Positions 46,024 through 59,104 of a stretch of 64,000 bases of DNA are shown here, one piece after another. Every line of letters begins with the position of its first letter. Position 1 is the first letter of the stretch. Below the pieces are notes generated by a model, which was not told where the DNA came from, did not search any database, and saw only the letters and a program-made list of their open reading frames with translations. The stretch lies in contig JXTB01000135.1 in the NCBI GenBank assembly GCA_002914805.1, positions 1 through 64,000 on the forward strand, read 5' to 3'. Source of the DNA: Parasponia andersonii. Its lineage: Eukaryota; Streptophyta; Magnoliopsida; Rosales; Cannabaceae. A program made the translations under genes and the position numbers.

Positions 46024-49000
46024 CCTAGAAATAGTTCGCATATTACTAGTTGCAGTATTATTGTATTGTTGTTAGTTCTTGTGTTGTTAATCATAAAGTG
46101 GGTAGTTGTTAATATTTTTGTGTTGCTTTTCTTTTTTCAAAAAAATAAAAAAGAGTATAAAACCAACAGAAAAACGGAAGAAAAAGAAACACTCTGTCTC
46201 CACATTTAGGCCATGTGCATAAGACATGGTACCGTGGAGATTTTCGTCTCTCTGTACCTACGAGAATATCACAAAAATAGAGTGCTTAATAAGAGACGTA
46301 CTGTATCTCATTAGGCGATTTCATGGGTCTATCTAAACCACCAAATCATGATTATATGGTCCCAAAGCCATTTTCCATATAAAACACTAATGCTGAAACA
46401 AATTCCATGCAAAAGCAGAAGCCAATTTCCAAATCAAATATTTCGACATAACCAACTTTCCATAATCTAAATGGTCGCATAAACAACTTTTCATAGTTAG
46501 ACCTTTCTCAATAAAAGCGTACAGAATAACATAAAAGTTCTACCTCTATGACAAATATTTCCAAACAAAATATTATAGTGAAAGTTTTGTCTGTACGACA
46601 AACTTTTTCATACAAAATACTATCCAACTACTAATAAGTCCCAATAAAAAAGAAATAGCATCTACTATGGCAATTATCTTCAACGATCTTGAGTAAGTTG
46701 AGTTTGGAGTTGTTCATTATCATCATCATAGAATATAGCAAGAACATCCTTGGATATTCATCGGTTGCTCTACCTTTCCTTGTATATTTATAACAAAAAA
46801 ATGTGAATTTAAGTGGGTTGTGCTCCAACAAATAATATGACCAGAAGTTTCATGCCAAAAATAATAAAAAAAAAAACTGAAAATGAAAAATGAATAATGA
46901 ATAATTCATAGGCACATGCGATGCCCCAAAACTTATTAAATAGATTTTCAAAGAGTTCTAAGTAGTGGTACACATCCGAATCGACCATCCACTCCAGCTT
47001 ATGACCACGTGAATGAACACAAAGTTTGTGCAGCACCATGTTCAATATCTACAAATTCAAAACAACCAGTCTTATCAAATTATGTAAATGACAAGCACAA
47101 CATGTTCAATATTTGCATTTAAACAAAAAAGAAAAAAAAACCAAAAAAAGCCTCCCTCATTTATTTGCTTTTTTTTTTAAAAAAAAAAAAGAAAGAAAAG
47201 GCCAAAAAAAAGTATAAATAACAATGCATAAACATAACTAAAGTTACTAATAATAAAATTTAGGATCAGTGATTTTATTATCCTCAACAATATCAATGTA
47301 CTCTGCATTTACAACTTTCTTTTATTAGATCATATCCTCAAATTAGATCTGCTATAGTTCAAAATCTACTTCACTTTTTTTTTTTTTTTTAAGTTAAAGT
47401 TCTCATTTCTTTCAAATTCAAGTCCTGAATAATACATTTACACCCATTTGCCGTTACAAAAGATTACAACAAATAAGAGTGGGCTACTCACTCTTTCCAA
47501 AAAAAAATCACAAAAAGGGGGAAAAAAAAAAAACAGTTAGCTACAATAACACCCAGTTGCAATGGAAACTATTAGATCAATATCCTAATTCACAGAAACG
47601 TTACTCCCTAATTGAATCATGATAGAATCAAGTTATCAACTAATAGAACTTAATCAACTGAAAAACTAATCTTTTACCCCCAAAACAGCCTAATGACATC
47701 GAAAAATTTACATGATCTAAATTCCATCTGTAGTGCCATCCAAAGACTAAATCCACAATAACAAATTATGTCTCCAAAAATTAACATGATATAACATAAT
47801 TAACTCCAGGTAACATAAACAAAGCTTTAAGTAAGGGGATACTCATGCAACTGAACAAAAATGCTGAAGTGGTTGTCAATGTAATCGTGCGGAACTAGCG
47901 TTTTTCATCGAGTTTGTCTCTCAAATCCATTTTGAGAAAAGAGAAAATCCCATAGAGATAGCACAATATTTGCACCCAAAATAATTCCAAAAAAAAGTTA
48001 CTCTGCTAAATAAATCATGTCAAAGCCATTCACAAAAGGAAACCAATGGACGCGACAAAAATAATCCTTTAGCTAGAAATAGTATGACGACACAAAAACA
48101 ATCATTCAATATGATCTGAGTTGCCATGTCAAGTGACACCTAAGCGCATAATTACTCTACAAGAAACACATAATCTGATATTCTGACCCAAAATACTAAG
48201 ATGCTCTAATTGAAAACAATGTCTTTAACGAGATAAAGAACAAACAAATGCCATATAAACTTCTCTATGAATTTTAAAGAATCAGAATACTAGTTATGCA
48301 TATAAGACTTTAGTAATCTTTTGAAGACTATTTTAGGACCGTTAAGTCCTAATTGCTATTACGAAAAAAAAAAAAAAAGAAAGAAGAAACGTTGGAAGCA
48401 ATAACAGTGGGTAGTTCATTATCTCNTAGTAGTGATTTAGAGCATAAAACACCAACTCATAAAGGAATGAACATTGAGTTAACCAGCAAAGCAAGTCAAG
48501 ATAGCAATTTCATTTACATTTTTCACAGTCTAAAATTAACAATAAAAAAAAAAAAAAAAAAAGAGCTGCTATATGAATTTTAAATAATTGGAAGACTAGC
48601 TTATATGCATGTGAGACTTAAAGTATCTTTTGAGGAATAATCTAGGATCATTATGATCAAATGAAGCTAATAAATTAAAAAGTAAAGCCCCATTCTAAGG
48701 AATTTAACCAAAAAGAGCCCTAGCATTCTACTACTTATAAGAATTACCTAATAGAAACTTTGTTTCCTCATTAAAATTATGCTGCAAGACACAACTTGTG
48801 GAAATTTCCAACTCAATACCCCATTGTGCCTTGAAGACTTTATGCACAAGAAAACCCCCTAATGGCATCACCAATAATATACAGTACATTAATCTCACAA
48901 AAATATCTTTTTTAATCTATTTTCATTCAGTCCAACAACAAATACATATTAAGCAAGCAAATATACGTATGTTTACCTTGGATTTATGACTTTGCCCTGT

Positions 49001-49603
49001 GTTTTCCTCTGTTTTTACTAGACCAATTTCGACTCCAAAATAGGCCGCTTCCAGTCGATGATATACATAAACAATACACTTTCACTCCACCATCGCCTCA
49101 ACCTTCCTCTCAGATGACCCCATTTAACACTGACTGAACTTTTGGAAATCCCTCTTTGATGTGTTCTAAGAAGAAGAGTGAAGAGACTTTTCAGTTTCTA
49201 ACGCTATTTTTTTCGATTTTGTTGCTTTCTTCTTCTTCTTTTTTTAACCCCAATTAATTGAATCAAACGACAACACTTGGAATATTGCAGTTTGTTTGTT
49301 TTTTTTTTTTTTTTTTTTTTTTTAAGTTTATTTTGGCTTATTACAATGTTTGGTAACAGGGATATGATATTCCACGGGGTCATTACATGTTTAATTAATG
49401 GCAAAATCGTCTTTTCAATGGGTATAAATTGTTTGAAATTCAAAACACAAAAGATATTCTTTTTTGCAGAAAACAAAACTGAAGATTCAAATTATAGAAA
49501 TATTAGATTTCAGATGTATTTTTTTTGCAGTTAACCTGAAAAAAACCAACAATAAATCCTTGGTAGGTAAGATAAATTTAACTAACCCGGTACAGATTGT
49601 TTT

Positions 49604-49643
49604 GAGACCGAGCACATGGGCATTTTAAACCACTCGGCCAACC
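49604..49643 (-). other. tRNA-like (Leu/Ser) fragment, possibly a SINE head
   Basis: The minus strand reads GGTTGGCCGAGTGGTTTAAAATGCCC and then CATGTGCTCGGTCTC. The TGGCCGAGTGGTTTAA run matches the A-box/D-arm region of class II tRNAs (Leu, Ser). There is no acceptor stem or recognisable B box, so it is not a functional tRNA gene; a decayed SINE or tRNA pseudogene is likely. Confidence 0.5.
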
Positions 49644-50937
49644 ACCATTGTTGGTTTAGTTATTTCGAAAATATTCCTCGTGTAAAACGAAAAAGTAACA
49701 ATGTTAATATACATGATTTTTTTTTTTTCCACAAAAAATAAAGGATCGTTACCAAAGAGGCTTTTCTATCGTTTCTTTCTTTTCTCTGCTGTTTTTTCAA
49801 AACAATTTCGAGACCAATGCCATATTAATTAAACGCAGTCTCAGTTTTCAACAGAGCACCATGGATTTCTACGAAAAACAACATCAATCATTACAGACTT
49901 CTTTCAAAATTTCAGGTCCAAAATAACAAAAGTTGAAAAGTTCCGAGCTAAATTTTTGGGAAAAATCTTAAATTAATTTAGAAGAATATCATTTTTTTTA
50001 AAAAAAATTAGAAACATAAGACCTTTAATAAATATTTATAAAAAATACAATTTTTTAAATTGATATTTTTAAATGATACTCGAGGTAACCAATTGGATTA
50101 TTTAGAATAATCAACCTAATTAATTGAGATAATCAGTCAAACTACTCAGATAACTTAATTGGTTACTTTAATTATCTATTAATTAATACAAAGTGATATT
50201 TTTTTAAAATACTTTTAAAAGTTATATTTTTTTAATTAAAATTTTAGATTGTCCGTACAATTTCTAGACTTTTCAATTTTCTCAAAAAATTACTATAAAA
50301 AATCAAATTTCGTTATTATTATATAAGAATCTATTTAGGTTTTAGTTTTAACATTTTTTTTTCTTCGGCATTTTTATTTTTGTGGCTTTACTTTGAACAA
50401 TTTTTTTCTCTTTGGGCCTTATTTAAAAAATAATAATAAAATAAAATAAAACTCAAGAGATTGTTGAGCAATTGGTATGATCTTATCAAGCATGCAAAAG
50501 ACCTTTAAATCCTTACCCCCCAAAAAAAAAATGTGAGAAGACTTTCCGCCTCGAGCCCAAAGTGGCGTATAAAGCAAACATGTAATGTAATTGGCCCAAT
50601 GAGCACGAGTTTAGGCCCAAATTTCTTTACCAAAGGGTAGACCTCAGTTTCGGAAAAAAGGACTTTAGAAATTTACGCCTGGTGCCGGTTTTTAAAACTT
50701 ATTTTCATAAATACTTTCTTTTATTTTTTCTTTCAAAAATACCTGTTTTTATGGTCCACATTTCATATACCAAATATGAGTGGTTCATATTTATAATATA
50801 AATTTTATTTATGAGGTATACATCTCATGTGTAAAATATGAATGGTGTATATTTACAATGTAAATGTTTACCACAGTTTACATTTTTCATTATAAATTTT
50901 ACCTACCAATATATATTTTAAAATGTGTGCAAATTTT

Positions 50938-51155
50938 TAGCATTTTTCCTAAAAGTTTAAAGAACTTTATTTTGATACTTTTGGTTTTATTAATTATTAA
51001 TATGTCAACATTCTGTATGCTAAAAATAGAGCATCAATTCAAACTCTCACTTTTCTTGAAAAAAATTTCTATTATTTTTTATTTTAATCCAAATAAAAGA
51101 AAATAGAATCCCTTGAAATTTTTTTTCTTTCTATCTAGAAATCTAAGTTCCAAAG
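50938..51155. mobile_element. MITE remnant related to the one in E1 copy B
   Basis: It shares with 34791-35086 the order TTTTTCCTAAAAGTTTA, ATTAATATGTC(A/T)AACATTCT, TACTAAAAA or GCTAAAAA, CTTTTCTTGAAAAAAA, TTTTAATCCAAA and GAATCCCTTG(A/G)AAT. The terminal repeats are partly lost. Confidence 0.6.
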
Positions 51156-51311
51156 TGATTACCTTCTTCCAAGCTATAAGGTAGTTGTTTCCATACTTAG
51201 AGGCGTGAGATACAACTAATGCATCTTTTTATCATGATTCGTGTGTTTTATAATAATACTTATGTGAAATAGAATTGTGACTTGTGAGGTGCTTGACAAA
51301 AGCATCCTTTA

Positions 51312-52438
51312 TATCAGGATTTATGTTCTAAAAATATGTATATTTTAGATATTTATTGAATTAATAAACTAATATTTTTTTATTTGAATTTGTACATAAT
51401 TTATATATCTTTAAATATCAGAAAATCCTTAATTTATTTATGTTATCATAAATTTAGCATATAAGTATTATATATATAAAGAATATATTTATGGATAATA
51501 AATTTAACATAATCCGTAATAATTAATTAAAATTTGATATTTTTAATTAAATATGATTAGTACGGCCTATTGACATTGATGATGTAATAGTCTTATCCAG
51601 ACTATTAATGTGTTGACATCACAATAGAGTTACTTCATATAATTCGATTACATAGGGCTGGAGTAGACATAATTTGAATTTCATATAAATTCCGTTAACA
51701 GTTGAGAGTTCAAATAATATCACTAGATGATTATATGTAAATCAATCTTAATCCTTAGTAGTTATAGACTCCTATTTATAACATTATGTTCTTTAAATAC
51801 TCGTTAAAAATGTTTGTTTTAAACAGATCGAAATACTTGTATATTGAGAGCATGATGAGATGAATAAATAGGAATATAGCTTACAGATATGAAACTCATT
51901 CCTTCCATTTGGAAGCTAGAAAGATGATTCCCTTGTGTATTGATTCAGGACTTGAACAGTTTGAGTACTCAATTTATAATATATTTATAAATTAATTATT
52001 CATTAAAGAATCAATAGTACACAAGGATAAAGATGTAATAGATGAGACAAACCGAACATGACCTAACTCCAATTATGAATTATTTATGGAGGATTGAATT
52101 ATATGTAATAATTAAATCGATGTACTGCTCACTGTTTTCTGAATAAATTAATTCTGTAACTTCAAGAGTGCAATTCTAGATTTTTAGTAGAGTAATAATA
52201 GAATTAACAAAAATGACAAATTAATTAAGGAGTTTAATTAATTATCATAATTTATTAGAGCTTGAATTACAGGTCTATAGATCCCCAATTCTATCTTTTA
52301 CAAATACTATACTAGATATTATGTTATTTCTGTTACTCTATATTTTATCTAGATAAATTATTTGTCTACAATAATTAATAATTGTTATTAATTAATTTAT
52401 TTAAATTTATGGAAAGATAAATTTCAAAATTTATTTAA
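51312..52438 (+). repeat. 5' LTR of the copia element, up to the assembly gap
   Basis: It aligns from TATCAGGATTTATGTTCTAAAAATATG with the 3' LTR start TATTAGGGTTTATGTCCTAAAAATATG and stays collinear for 1.1 kb until the run of N. The last LTR portion is inside or beyond the gap. The sequence after the gap does not align with the rest of the 3' LTR. Confidence 0.85.
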
Positions 52439-52985
52439 NNNNNNNNNNNNNNNNNNNNNNNNNNNNNNNNNNNNNNNNNNNNNNNNNNNNNNNNNNNNNN
52501 NNNNNNNNNNNNNNNNNNNNNNNNNNNNNNNNNNNNNNNNNNNNNNNNNNNNNNNNNNNNNNNNNNNNNNNNNNNNNNNNNNNNNNNNNNNNNNNNNNNN
52601 NNNNNNNNNNNNNNNNNNNNNNNNNNNNNNNNNNNNNNNNNNNNNNNNNNNNNNNNNNNNNNNNNNNNNNNNNNNNNNNNNNNNNNNNNNNNNNNNNNNN
52701 NNNNNNNNNNNNNNNNNNNNNNNNNNNNNNNNNNNNNNNNNNNNNNNNNNNNNNNNNNNNNNNNNNNNNNNNNNNNNNNNNNNNNNNNNNNNNNNNNNNN
52801 NNNNNNNNNNNNNNNNNNNNNNNNNNNNNNNNNNNNNNNNNNNNNNNNNNNNNNNNNNNNNNNNNNNNNNNNNNNNNNNNNNNNNNNNNNNNNNNNNNNN
52901 NNNNNNNNNNNNNNNNNNNNNNNNNNNNNNNNNNNNNNNNNNNNNNNNNNNNNNNNNNNNNNNNNNNNNNNNNNNNNNNNNNNNN
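52439..52985. other. Assembly gap (547 N)
   Basis: A run of undetermined bases, placed where the LTR enters a TA-rich tract; TA repeats resume at 52986. Its true length is unknown. Any reading frame drawn across it is meaningless. Confidence 0.99.
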
Positions 52986-53001
52986 TATATATGTAACTTA
53001 A

Positions 53002-53054
<53 letters not shown>

Positions 53055-54262
53055 TAGTTTACGTTGCCCAAGTCTAAATGATTATTTAGATAGTCATATG
53101 GACTTGGGTAGTTTTGTAAAGTATTTACATAAATATCACTTTTTATAAATTTGATTTGTAAAAATATCAGAAGAGAATAGGAGTCCCAAGAAAACTAGTA
53201 GATAGCCTTCAAGCCTACGTCCTTTTGACTTTTTGTAATTTTATTATTTTATTGGAGGTCAAATATCATTGTTATTTTATTTTATTGTTATATTATATGT
53301 GATATATATAACATGATCATGCATTGTAACATGTCATTCATTATACCTACTTATAGTTATTTATGAATGTCATACATACTTGTTATATTCATACTAAAAT
53401 AGTTTAGTTAGAATATGACTAATTTAGTTAGGTTAACTAATTAAATAGGAATAAAAATTTGAATAATGTGATTTAAGTTTAATAGTTAAATTTTGGAATT
53501 ATCACCTTTATTTAATTTAGGCTATCCTTATTAAATAGATTAATTAGATTAGCCAAATTATTCCTATAATAATAAATTTAGATTTTTAGAAAATCTAGTA
53601 ATTTATTTATGACCAATAAGATCGAACTAATAGTTTAATCTAGAAAATCATATCAGATATAACAACTAGGTTAAATAAAACATTAGATGTTTATTAGTAA
53701 AAAGATATAAGATTTTAAAATAATGAGCAAAAGAGGGGTATATGACAATATATCCAGCGGTTTCCATTATTAATTAAGTATCGTGAGATTTAATTTATGT
53801 CTAGAGATACTTAGATTTTGTGCTCCCTATGGAGGGTATCTATTTAAATTAATAGCAAGTCTTAATTTCTAAGAGATAAATTTTTAGAATATATTTCAAA
53901 ATTGATTTACCCTATATCGGCAATTTTGAGTTAAGTTGCTAGAATCTAAAAAAATGAGTCACACTCATAAGGATACAATTAAATAGTTAATAATATCTTG
54001 ACCATAAAACGGTAGTTAATAAATAAAAGAAAATATGAGATATTTTAATATTTTATTTATTAATTGAGAATGTCTCTATTCAATTAATAATTATATGATA
54101 TATTCTACGATGACATCTAATTAGAGAAAATTGAATTATTGTAGAATTAGTAAATAAGTTTATGTGTTTACTTACTTGCATCATGTTTACTATTCTGAAT
54201 TATTTGTGATATTTATTTTCAAATATATTGAATATTATTTTATTTATTTAATTTCAGTAAAC

Positions 54263-55033
54263 ATGTCAACCTAGAATCTCAATATCGTTTTACTCGCAAG
54301 TGAAAAATTAATTGGAGATAATTTTATCAAGTAAAAAAGTAATATGAACATCGTGCTTGTTAGTAAAGACTACAAGTTTATGCTTATAGAAGAATATCCT
54401 CCATAACCCACCACTATGTTACTCGTGTTGTACGAGAAAGTTATGAAAAATAGACTCATGATAATAATAAAACTCGATGCTACATATTAACAGGCATGAT
54501 CGACATATTTAGAGCTAAGTATAAAAAGATGAAGATTGCTTATGAGATAATAGAATCCCTTCAAGCCATATTTGGGCAACAATCTAATTAATCTCATCAT
54601 GACGCTATTAAAAAGATTATGAATGCGAAGATGAAGAGAGAAACTCCAGTGAGAGATCATGTTTTGAATATGATCAATTACTCTGGAGAGGCTGAAGTTC
54701 ACGGGGCTACAATCGATAACCGCAATCAAGTGAATATGATTCTGGAATCACTCTCACCTGATTTTCTTCAATTCAAGAATGAATGTGTCGTGAATAAGTT
54801 GAATTATATAATGACTTAACTGCTCAATGAACTGTAAATCTTTGAATCGATATCAAAAGATAAAGGTAAAGATAATTCAACAACTGTTACTTAAGCGAAT
54901 GTTGCAGAAGAAAACCTTTCTATCTCTAACAGAAATAAGAAGAGGAAGAGTAAGGGCGCCTTTGGGTCTAAGCCTAAAAAAAGCAAGAAAGGCAACACAA
55001 GCACCAAGAAGAATAATTCAAAGGACAAAAAAC
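54263..55033 (+). pseudogene. Copia gag, 5' part, interrupted
   Basis: The ATG at 54263 is followed by SEKLIGDNFIK and NMNIVLVSKDYKF, typical of plant copia gag (UBN2-type), with several stops. Further on, ETPVRDHVLNMINYSGEAEV and QVNMILESLSPDFLQFKNE (54619-54819) are recognisable. Lys-rich sequence up to KDKKPK (55033) then runs into the solo LTR insertion. Confidence 0.82.
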
Positions 55034-55038
55034 CTAAG

Positions 55039-55121
55039 TGTGATACCTGAAATTTCTTAATGACATTCAATTCCTCACATAATTTAAGAGCCAATAATAA
55101 CATGATTGTATAATATTTCCT

Positions 55122-55154
<33 letters not shown>

Positions 55155-55376
55155 TAGGTATTTATATGTGTGTATAATTTCGAGTATTTCTTTTAGTATA
55201 TTGGTTATTTTTATAATCTTTGTCTGTGAAGTAATTTTGTAGTGAAATGTTCAAGATATGCTCTAGCTCGAGTTGACGTGTATTAAGTTTACTACTCTTA
55301 TATGATTAATAATTAAAAAAAATCTACTTAGAAAAGTCATTTAATTCTAATTCCTCATATATTGTATTAACTTGGA

Positions 55377-55427
<51 letters not shown>

Positions 55428-57108
55428 TTATTTAAGTGATTTTCTAGTCATAGTATCTATTAAGTGTTATTAAAAATTATTATTATTATTATATTATTAG
55501 TATCATTACCATTATTATTATTATTATTTTCTTTAATGTTTGAACTAGTTGCTTATTAGGTGCATATATATACCTATACATGATTTTAATAGTTGACGAA
55601 TTTCTTTATCTTCATTACATTTATATTCTTTTTATGTCTAAGTAAGTGCCTATTAATTTTGGTTGGCATAAATTTGATTTGGTCAATGCATTTTTTTTCA
55701 AGTAATGAGATAATATACTAGACTTATATAATTACAAAAGGAAGGAAGTAGAAGCTTGTCTTCTTAAGTCGGCAGAGACCGTTTACATTCTATCTATCAC
55801 TCTTATCTTTATCAGGATTATTCTCCACCGCTAACACTATATCTCTATTAAGCACACTATGTATTTCTTTTTGAACAAAAGCATACATAAAGAGAGATCA
55901 AATTTTAGTTTTTACTCCTAGTGACTAATTGCCAACTCACATCTTTGTTTTGTCATTAGCTTTCGGAGGTACTCTCATTAGCTTTCGGAGGTACTCTTCT
56001 TCGGCTATAATTTTATTATCTTTATATTAGTTGTGATATACTATAAGTTATCTTGTGAAGAAATTGAGGAAGAGTTTATGTTTATTTTTTAGGTGTATTC
56101 TTTCAAGAAGATCCTTTGTTAAAGTTTAAATTGTTGATTATTGTTAACCAAAATTATTAGACTTCTTATAATATTTCTATCTGACTATAGACTTAGATAT
56201 GTATATCTATATATTTGTTTAATTAGAGTCAAAGGTCGGAATAAACATTTTTTTTAGCTTTCAATAAGCTTTGTAATAATTTCATGTATTAGCTTTAATT
56301 TAAGTACTTTCGTATTTGGTATATGTAGGTTTTATATGAAACATGCATGAATGTGTTTCATAGTAGCAATATATTATTTTCTTTGTGATTTTATTTATTT
56401 ATTTAGTGTCCTTATTCTAAAAGTGAATGAAAATGACTTCAAAGTTCTTAAGTTTGCTATATATATGCATAAGACATATTTTAAATAAGTAACGTCACAC
56501 CTGCAATGTAAGAAATTCTTTAATTCTATAAATCTATAGAATTTGTGGATATGGAATTTGTGGATATGTGTACATATATAATTGTCATTTGACTTTGCAT
56601 AAGATATGAACATATGGTGTATTTATATTGCCTGATAAGTATTAGTGAATAGGGTGTGGTGGACCAGTGCTCAAATATGTGATATGGTTTATTTGGGAAT
56701 ACTTTGGTCCCTTTGGGGACACTATGGTTCCTTCAAAAACACTTTGAAAGTGGTATAGGGTAGACCATGTTGTACACAAAGGGGATTCTCTAGGGCTCGA
56801 GACCTTCGTACGACAGCTCATGCTCTGTTATATGATCTATGAGTGGCTCAGTATATAATTCACGGTCTTGTCAAGAAATACAATATACTCAGGGATTCCA
56901 ACCATATGATTATCTATTTTATATTATATGCACTTTCCATCTGCATACATTACTTACTAAGTTTCATACTCATAAATATTCTTACATTACATATGGTACA
57001 AATGATACGTGAGGTTGGAGGAGAAACGACGATTTTCTGACCATAGCTTGTGTATATGAGTATTTTGATGTTGTGATTTTCTGACAGAGGGTTTTGTACC
57101 TATTTTGA

Positions 57109-57141
<33 letters not shown>

Positions 57142-57426
57142 TGTGTGTTTGTGTATGTGTGTATTATATATACTTAAAAGAGATCTACTTTTATGAGTAT
57201 GTATATATATATAAATTATACAATATATAAATATGAGTGGAGTTTTCTTTTGTCTTTCAAGAAAATTGAAAAAGTTTTAATTAACTATTATTTTATTAAA
57301 AAAACCTCTTTCTAGAAAGTTAAAAGTTTTAATTTTCACTTATTGTATCAGTTCTAAGTCTAGTAGTATACTTACGTATTTATACAAATATCCTTATATA
57401 CGTCTATGGAATTAGGGGATGTTACA
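55039..57426 (+). mobile_element. Solo LTR (2.39 kb) inserted in the copia gag
   Basis: It starts TGTGATACC and ends GGGGATGTTACA, with LTR-type TG...CA termini and short inverted ends, and is flanked by a perfect 5-bp duplication CTAAG (55034-55038 and 57427-57431). Removing it brings the Lys-rich gag end next to the zinc knuckle. No gag/pol, primer site or polypurine tract was seen inside, so this is a solo LTR left by unequal recombination, not a full element. Its termini and length fit a Ty3/gypsy LTR; orientation is not certain. It carries (TA)n at 55383-55423, a 22-bp tandem repeat and (GT)n near 57111-57150. Confidence 0.85.
55954..55997 (+). repeat. 22-bp perfect tandem duplication in the solo LTR
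   Basis: CATTAGCTTTCGGAGGTACT plus CT occurs twice head-to-tail (55954-55975 and 55976-55997) without a mismatch. Confidence 0.9.
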
Positions 57427-57431
57427 CTAAG

Positions 57432-57821
57432 GAAAAGTGTTTTCACTGCGGAGTTAAAGATCATTGAAAGAGAAATTATAACAAGTATCTCTCTGAATTG
57501 AAAGAGAAGAAAAAAGATAAATATGATTTATTTGTTTTAGAACCTTGTTTAGTAGAAGAAGATTTATTTGATATATCTCCCTCAATAGTTGATTTAGGAG
57601 CAACAAATCATATTTATTCTTCTTTTCAGATATTTAGTTCTTCAAGGGAGCTTGCCAACGAGGAACTCACAATGAGAGTAGACAATGGAGCCAAAGTTTT
57701 AGCAAAAACAGTTGGAGTCGTTCGTCTCTATTTTAGGAATAGATTTTTGTTATTCAACAATGTTTATTTTATTCCTAGTTTTCGTAAGAATTTCATTTCT
57801 ATTTCAAGACTATTTGAATAA
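57432..57821 (+). pseudogene. Copia gag zinc knuckle and protease start
   Basis: Just after the solo LTR comes KCFHCGVKDH with the next Trp codon changed to TGA and the last Cys to Tyr, a damaged CCHC knuckle. The open frame from 57498 carries IVDLGATNHIYSSFQIF, where the catalytic D-S-G-A is D-L-G-A, and FNNVYFIPSFRKNFISISRL, the standard protease C-terminal run. Confidence 0.85.
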
Positions 57822-57984
57822 ATATTTGGTGTTTCTTTTCATAATAATGAGATTATTATTTCTAGAAATAGTTTAAATATTTGTTCTATAAAAATAGAGA
57901 ATGAACTTTACATGTTAAGGTCGAACGAAGAATCAGTACTTAATATCGAAATGTTTAAAGTAGAACATCCTAAATCTAAGAAGC

Positions 57985-58930
57985 AAAATATTTTTCATAA
58001 CGACGATACATATCTTTGGTACCTTAGGTTAAGATAAATCAATCTAGATATAATAAATAGACTTATAAAAAATAATCTTTTAAGGGAGCTAAAAGTTGGC
58101 ACTCTACCAATTTGTGAATTTTGTTTATAAGGAAAAATAACTAAGAGACCTTTCTCAGCAAAGGATGAAAGAGCCAAAGAACCCCTTGAACTTGTACATA
58201 ACGATGTACGTGGTCTATTGAATATACAAGTAAGAGACGGTTACGAATATTTTGTCACATTTATTGACGATTATTCACGATATAGACACATGTACCTAAT
58301 GAAAGAAAATCTGAAACATTTAAAAAGTTCAAAGAATTCACAGCAAAAACTGAAAAGCTAAACTCTTCAATCAGATCGAAGAGGTGAATATCTTGATAAT
58401 GAATTCAAGGATCATTTGCTAGAGAATGGCATCCTATCCTAACTCACAGTATCTGGAACACCAAAACAAAATAGGGTTGCAGAAAGGAGAAACTGAATAT
58501 TCCTTGATATAGTTAGATCAATGATAAGCTACTCTTCCCTACCTCTCTCATTCTGGGGTTATGTATTACAAACCACTGTTTACATTTTGAATGTAGTCTA
58601 AGTCTATCTAAAAGATACCATTAGAGTTATGGAATGGGCGCAAACTTAGTTTACGTCATATTTGCATATGAGGATACCCAACACATGTATTAAGAGGAAA
58701 GATTGAGAAGCTAAAACCACGCATAGAGGTTTGTTTATTTCTAGGTTATTCAAAAAGCACAAGAGGAAGTTTGTTTTATAGTCCTCAAGAGAAAAAGGTA
58801 TTTGTATCGAAAAATGCCATTTTTTTTGAAAATGACTATATGATAGATTTCAAATCTTGCAATAAAATTGTACTAGAGAAATTATTTTCTGATCAGATAA
58901 GACCACAACCAACAACAATTGTTGAACAAT
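57985..58930 (+). pseudogene. Copia integrase, broken
   Basis: Remnants in order include a GAG-pre-integrase/HHCC-like segment (about 58010-58130), then FVTFIDDYSRY (about 58250-58280), and QSDRRGEYLDNEFKD at about 58370-58410 with the catalytic D/E region, then AERRN (about 58480). Frameshifts and stops occur every few dozen codons. Confidence 0.75.
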
Positions 58931-59104
58931 AAAATTATGAGACCACTATTCTATATCAGCATATCTTGGCAACTCGACATAATGGAAGGTTTATTAGACT
59001 ACCTATTTGCTACAGAGAATTTGGAGAAGTACATGTTGCTATTTCCGATAGTAGCCAAGATGATTCATTGATATACAAGCATGCAATTGAAGATTTTGAT
59101 TAAA

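Larger units (their letters stand above)
46024..51311. other. Intergenic AT-rich region with a tRNA-like fragment and repeats
   Basis: No intact gene was recognised. Minus-strand segments at about 46640-46790 and 46910-47045 are bounded by AG/GT-like sites and look faintly exon-like, and a minus ATG at 49123 begins a 13-codon frame, but no protein family fits. Also present are a tRNA-like fragment (49604-49643), a MITE relative (50938-51155), poly(A)/poly(T) runs and one ambiguous base (48426). Confidence 0.5.

Noticed and set aside
49085-49123. Minus ATG with MGSSERKVEAMVE, similar in its first residues to plant GDP-mannose pyrophosphorylase-like starts
   Set aside because: Only 13 codons before a stop. 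The downstream conserved nucleotide-binding signature is missing and no following exon was found.
52424-53071. 215-codon minus frame
   Set aside because: Almost all of it is the run of N; only a few TA-repeat codons are real.
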